Source: JAFDVL01 sp043783625
GTDB taxonomy: Bacteria > Acidobacteriota > Blastocatellia > RBC074
Direction of reading: 5' to 3'
Assembly (NCBI GenBank): GCA_043783625.1
Contig: JAYVZE010000100.1
Location: 1-44,434 of the forward strand
DNA: 44,434 nucleotides
Part shown: positions 41,424 through 44,434 of the stretch, piece after piece
Layout of the letters: each line of letters begins with the position of its first letter
Numbering within the stretch: the first letter of the stretch is position 1
Translations under genes and position numbers: made by a program
Notes under the pieces: model-generated
Seen by the model: only the letters and a program-made list of their open reading frames with translations
What the model was told of the DNA's origin: nothing
Databases searched by the model: none

Positions 41424-42008
41424 TTAACAACCACCCTTATCACTTTTGACCCTACCTTGTTCGTCCCAATTTACTATAAATTCGGGCGATTTTGTTTGTG
41501 GAAGTTTCTCTGTATCTTTCCATTCGTGAGTTGTCGAATACTTTAAAGTTAAGCGATAAGTACCTGATAACGGGCGTTCTTCGCCTGTAGAGCCACCACC
41601 ATAGCCGACTCCAAATTTACTGCGGTCATGTGGTGAAAATGCTTTATCCCAAGCCACCACAATTTCCTGGTATTTACCTGATTTGATTTCTACAAATTTC
41701 TCAGGCGATACGCATGCTTCTCTTCCATTTTCTCCTGGCTCCCATTGTTTTGTTGTTTCATTGAAACGTTCTAAATGCGCTTCACTGTCATGCGGATAAG
41801 TATGAGGAAGAAAAATAGCTTCCTTTCGTTCATTCAATAGTTCAACTTTTATCTGACTAAAATGCGAATAAGTATTTCGTAATCTTTTCCAGTAAAGCTG
41901 ATCGGGTGTAGCTGGCGTTGGTGGTAATTGCACCGAGCCTGTTTGATATTCGACCGAGCGGCAACCTGTCATTAAAAATACAATTGCAAACGAGGCAAGA
42001 AATTTCAT
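41424..42008 (-). CDS. predicted lipoprotein of unknown function
   Basis: 194 aa with a lipoprotein signal peptide and lipobox LMTGC close to residue 16, so it is probably anchored to a membrane after cleavage before that cysteine. The mature part is beta-strand-like with an immunoglobulin-type pattern (TYRLTLKYSTTHEW) and no known family. The ATG at 42008 is used, with GGGAGG 10 bases upstream inside the end of gndA. It starts 6 bases after gndA and so is in the same operon. Confidence 0.75.
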   Translation of the reverse strand: MKFLASFAIVFLMTGCRSVEYQTGSVQLPPTPATPDQLYWKRLRNTYSHFSQIKVELLNERKEAIFLPHTYPHDSEAHLERFNETTKQWEPGENGREACVSPEKFVEIKSGKYQEIVVAWDKAFSPHDRSKFGVGYGGGSTGEERPLSGTYRLTLKYSTTHEWKDTEKLPQTKSPEFIVNWDEQGRVKSDKGGC

Positions 42009-42014
42009 CAATTC

Positions 42015-42998
42015 TTATCCTCCCGTCGGTCTCTCAATATGCCCACCGAATTTATTCCGCATCGCTGACAACACTTTATCCGCAAACGTCTGATCCTGCC
42101 GTGATCTAAATCGTGCGAACAGGGAAGTCGCTAATACATCTACGGGAACTGCTTCATCAATGGCGGTTTGGATTGTCCAGCGTCCTTCGCCGGAATCCTG
42201 CACGAAGCCGGAATAATTTGACAGTGATGGATTTTCGGCTAATGCCATCGAAGTCAAATCAAGTAGCCACGAACCGACGACGCTGCCGCGCCGCCAGACT
42301 TCGGCGATGTCGGCGATGTCGAAATCGTAGCGATGTTCTTCCGGTAAACTGTCAAGATTGGCGTTGCGGAAAATGTCTAAGCCTTCGGCGTACGCCTGCA
42401 TCAAACCGTATTCAATCCCGTTGTGAACCATTTTGACGAAATGTCCTGCGCCTGATTCGCCGCAGTATAAATAGCCCTCTTCGGCAGTGGATTTTAAATT
42501 TTCGCGTCCCGGAGTTTTTTCGATTGTCCCCACGCCCGGAGCCAATGTTTTAAAGATTGGATCAAGCCGTTGCACCGTTTCCTGCGGGCCTCCGACCATC
42601 ATGCAATAGCCACGTTCCAAGCCCCACACGCCGCCGCTGGTTCCGCAATCAAGGTAGTTGATGCCTTTGTCCTTGAGCATTTGCGAACGGCGGACATCGT
42701 CTTTGAAATATGAATTTCCGCCATCAATGATGGTGTCTCCAGCTTGTAGTTTTTCCGCCAGAGCCAATACCGTTTTTTCGGTTGGATCACCGCATGGAAC
42801 CATAATCCAAACAGCACGTGGAGCGTCCAGCTTGGCGACAAAATCATCCAATGATGTCGCCCCTGTCGCGCCTTCAGCGGCGATTGCCTTCACACTTTCA
42901 GGATTCAAATCAAAGGCGACACAGTTATGTCCGCCACGCATCAAGCGACGCACCATATTCGCGCCCATTCTGCCTAATCCAATCATTCCAAGTTGCAT
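42015..42998 (-). CDS. gndA: 6-phosphogluconate dehydrogenase, decarboxylating, short form
   Basis: 327-aa enzyme giving ribulose 5-phosphate and CO2 from 6-phosphogluconate. N-terminal NAD(P) motif LGMIGLGRMGANMVRRLM, substrate region IIDGGNSYFKDD, and the catalytic lysine/asparagine segment GAGHFVKMVHNGIEYGLMQAYAEG are present. The length of about 300-330 aa fits the short, often NAD-preferring GntZ/YqeC type, while the classical form has about 470 aa. It lies between the partial pgi gene and the lipoprotein gene. Confidence 0.93.
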   Translation of the reverse strand: MQLGMIGLGRMGANMVRRLMRGGHNCVAFDLNPESVKAIAAEGATGATSLDDFVAKLDAPRAVWIMVPCGDPTEKTVLALAEKLQAGDTIIDGGNSYFKDDVRRSQMLKDKGINYLDCGTSGGVWGLERGYCMMVGGPQETVQRLDPIFKTLAPGVGTIEKTPGRENLKSTAEEGYLYCGESGAGHFVKMVHNGIEYGLMQAYAEGLDIFRNANLDSLPEEHRYDFDIADIAEVWRRGSVVGSWLLDLTSMALAENPSLSNYSGFVQDSGEGRWTIQTAIDEAVPVDVLATSLFARFRSRQDQTFADKVLSAMRNKFGGHIERPTGG

Positions 42999-43047
42999 AA
43001 ATTCTCCTAATTATTTTCACCACAGAAAGCGCATAAGGCGCAGATTT

Positions 43048-43130
43048 TTTAGACAGGATGAACAGGATTTATTACAAGATTTAGGAAGATTTTTGTAAAC
43101 CCTGAAAAAATCTTGACCATCCTGTCTAAA
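43048..43130. repeat. dispersed palindrome related to 7836-8002
   Basis: TTTAGACAGGATG (43048-43060) and CATCCTGTCTAAA (43118-43130) pair perfectly; inner parts pair less well. The AGACAGGAT core with a following AACAGGATTT matches the inner arms of the repeat at 7836-8002. It sits in the pgi-gndA spacer (43013-43148), preceded by ACCACAGAAAGCGCA, another common repeat flank. Confidence 0.8.
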
Positions 43131-43148
43131 GATATTGCTGAAGGCATG

Positions 43149-44434
43149 TTATTTCAAAATTTCACTCACGATTGTTTCCAGTGTTTTTAACCCTGCCGCC
43201 ACGTCTGCGCCCAGGTGCATACGCAACGCACGCCGACCGCGATCTGACAGCACTTGAAAATCGCCGCGTGCCTGTGCCGCTTTGACGATGCCAAACGTAA
43301 ATTTTTGCCCGGGAACAGGCAAATCATTCGCATCATCGCAAGTGATTTGCAGGATAACTCCGCTGTTGGGACCACCTTTATAAGCCTGTCCGGTCGAATG
43401 TAAAAATCGTGGCCCGAAGCCGAGGCACGTCGCCACTTTTTTATGATCACGAATGGCATGGCGAAGGCTTTGCAACGCGGCTTCGTGCGCCTCGTTCATT
43501 TCGATGTAGCCCAGTACGGCGACATAATCTCCGGCTCCGATTTGATCCAAAAATGTTTTCAAATATCCCGCGAGTGAAGGTTCGCTTCCGGCTAACTTTT
43601 CAGCATTATTTTCATCCGTGAAAAGCTTCATGCCTTCGCCTTCATAGATTGGGGTTTCGGCTGGCAGTGAACCTTTTTCTTCATATTCGCTAGTCAGTTT
43701 TTTCGTTTCTATTTTACTAGCTTCGACATCGGGTTGATTGAACGGATGAATGCCCATAATCGCGCCGGCGACCGCCGTAGCAATTTCCCAGCAGAAAAAT
43801 TGTTGCCCCAAATCGTAAATATCGTTGATCGAAATTCGAATGACAGGCTGACCGGAATTTTCGAGCGCGGCGACCTGCGCATCCTGCTCAGCATCTGGCG
43901 CAGAAGTTAACCGGACATAAGCGAAAACGCGATCAGTGCCGTAAACATTGACGTTGGCGATTGACTCACGATCTACGGGGATGATGGCTTTGCCTTCTTT
44001 GCCAGTGGATTCCGCAATCAATTGTTCCATCCACGCGCCCAAATCATGAATCCCCGGCGAAGCGATAATCGTAATTTTGTCGCGTCCGTGATTGGCGAGC
44101 GTACCTAAAATTGCTCCCAGCGTTAAGCCCGGATTGTCAGTATTGGCTTGGCAGGCTTCGACCATTTTTTGAGCTGACGTAAGAAATTTTGTTGTATCCA
44201 ATCCCATCGCCGCTGCCGGAATCATCCCGAAATTCGAGAGCGCGGAGTAGCGTCCGCCAATGGTTGGCAGGCCATAAAAAATGTGACGAAATTTATCGCG
44301 TTCGGCGACCTGCTGCATTTTTGAGCCGGGATCAGTAATCGCCACAAAGCGGCTTCCGACTTGATCTTCGCCGACGATTTCTTTGACGCGCTCATAGAAA
44401 TATTGATTGAAAATATTGGGTTCGAGCGTGCTGC
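43149..44434 (-). CDS. glucose-6-phosphate isomerase, 5' part beyond the window (probable transaldolase/PGI fusion)
   Basis: The frame stays open to the window edge, giving the C-terminal 428 residues. FVAITDPGSKM, GGRYSALSNFGMIPAAAMGLD and KITIIASPGIHDLGAWMEQLIAESTGKEGKAIIP are features of the phosphoglucose isomerase domain found behind transaldolase in fused Tal-PGI enzymes of Acidobacteria and cyanobacteria. HPFNQPDVE and the tail region follow normally. The transaldolase half would be outside the window and is only inferred. It is upstream of gndA and zwf in the same direction, so glycolysis/pentose-phosphate entry genes form one group. Confidence 0.9.
   Translation of the reverse strand, partial: STLEPNIFNQYFYERVKEIVGEDQVGSRFVAITDPGSKMQQVAERDKFRHIFYGLPTIGGRYSALSNFGMIPAAAMGLDTTKFLTSAQKMVEACQANTDNPGLTLGAILGTLANHGRDKITIIASPGIHDLGAWMEQLIAESTGKEGKAIIPVDRESIANVNVYGTDRVFAYVRLTSAPDAEQDAQVAALENSGQPVIRISINDIYDLGQQFFCWEIATAVAGAIMGIHPFNQPDVEASKIETKKLTSEYEEKGSLPAETPIYEGEGMKLFTDENNAEKLAGSEPSLAGYLKTFLDQIGAGDYVAVLGYIEMNEAHEAALQSLRHAIRDHKKVATCLGFGPRFLHSTGQAYKGGPNSGVILQITCDDANDLPVPGQKFTFGIVKAAQARGDFQVLSDRGRRALRMHLGADVAAGLKTLETIVSEILK

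Noticed and set aside
1..44434. tRNA or rRNA genes
   Set aside because: No cloverleaf with the GTTCGA-type T-loop and CCA-end pattern in the gaps, and no rRNA-like stretch was seen; short RNAs could be missed without a covariance search.

Overview
The window comes from the chromosome of a Gram-negative bacterium of moderate GC content (mid-40s percent by eye). The best guess is Acidobacteriota, perhaps a Blastocatellia-like lineage. Supporting features are a 1152-residue Oar-like TonB-dependent receptor with an N-terminal carboxypeptidase-regulatory domain, a squalene-hopene cyclase, an ECF sigma/anti-sigma pair with an acidobacterial-looking anti-sigma tail, Uma2-family nucleases, a transaldolase/PGI-type glucose-6-phosphate isomerase, and many dispersed long palindromes. 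The phylum call is inference; the window has no rRNA, tRNA or CRISPR array that I can see.

Layout. 1-3.2 kb: a hypothetical gene, then a minus-strand group of esterase, DUF2270 membrane protein and dienelactone hydrolase. 3.2-3.8 kb: a BrnT/BrnA-type toxin-antitoxin remnant whose toxin has an in-frame stop at codon 4. 3.9-6.5 kb: minus-strand ECF sigma factor, anti-sigma factor and secreted secretin-like protein. 6.6-9.8 kb: uracil-DNA glycosylase, a small membrane protein and an ABC exporter. 9.8-11.7 kb: first AAA ATPase plus TOPRIM-like gene pair. 11.9-15.3 kb: periplasmic LigE-type ligase, squalene-hopene cyclase, Uma2. 15.5-16.7 kb: aspartate/aromatic aminotransferase on the minus strand. 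16.8-23.4 kb: one long plus-strand operon with a PIN toxin, its small partner, aroC, def, a second ATPase plus DUF4276 pair, fmt and rsmB. 23.4-32.2 kb: minus-strand genes for a LIC_10091-like secreted protein, a Tat-exported aminotransferase, a SulP transporter, a secreted metalloprotease candidate and the TonB receptor. 32.8-34.5 kb: msrP-msrQ. 34.5-39.1 kb: TlpA-like thioredoxin, lactate permease, GNAT, DinB, Uma2. 39.1-44.4 kb: zwf, a retropepsin-like protein, a DUF5678-like protein, a lipoprotein, gndA and a partial pgi. Transcription runs pgi to gndA to zwf, an oxidative pentose-phosphate operon with accessory genes inserted.

The most interesting material is of three kinds. First, two unrelated-looking copies of the same two-gene architecture (RecF/OLD-like ATPase followed by a small TOPRIM/DUF4276-type protein) lie 7.5 kb apart, one wedged between def and fmt. 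Their form resembles two-gene defence systems such as PARIS, AbiL and split OLD, but that function is inference. Second, toxin-antitoxin modules: one broken by a single codon, one sitting at the promoter of a housekeeping operon with a palindrome across the predicted transcription start. Third, several families of dispersed palindromic repeats, which in at least three places supply protein-coding sequence (the end of the uracil-DNA glycosylase, the end of the LIC_10091-like protein, the middle of the anti-sigma factor) and in others lie directly at gene starts.
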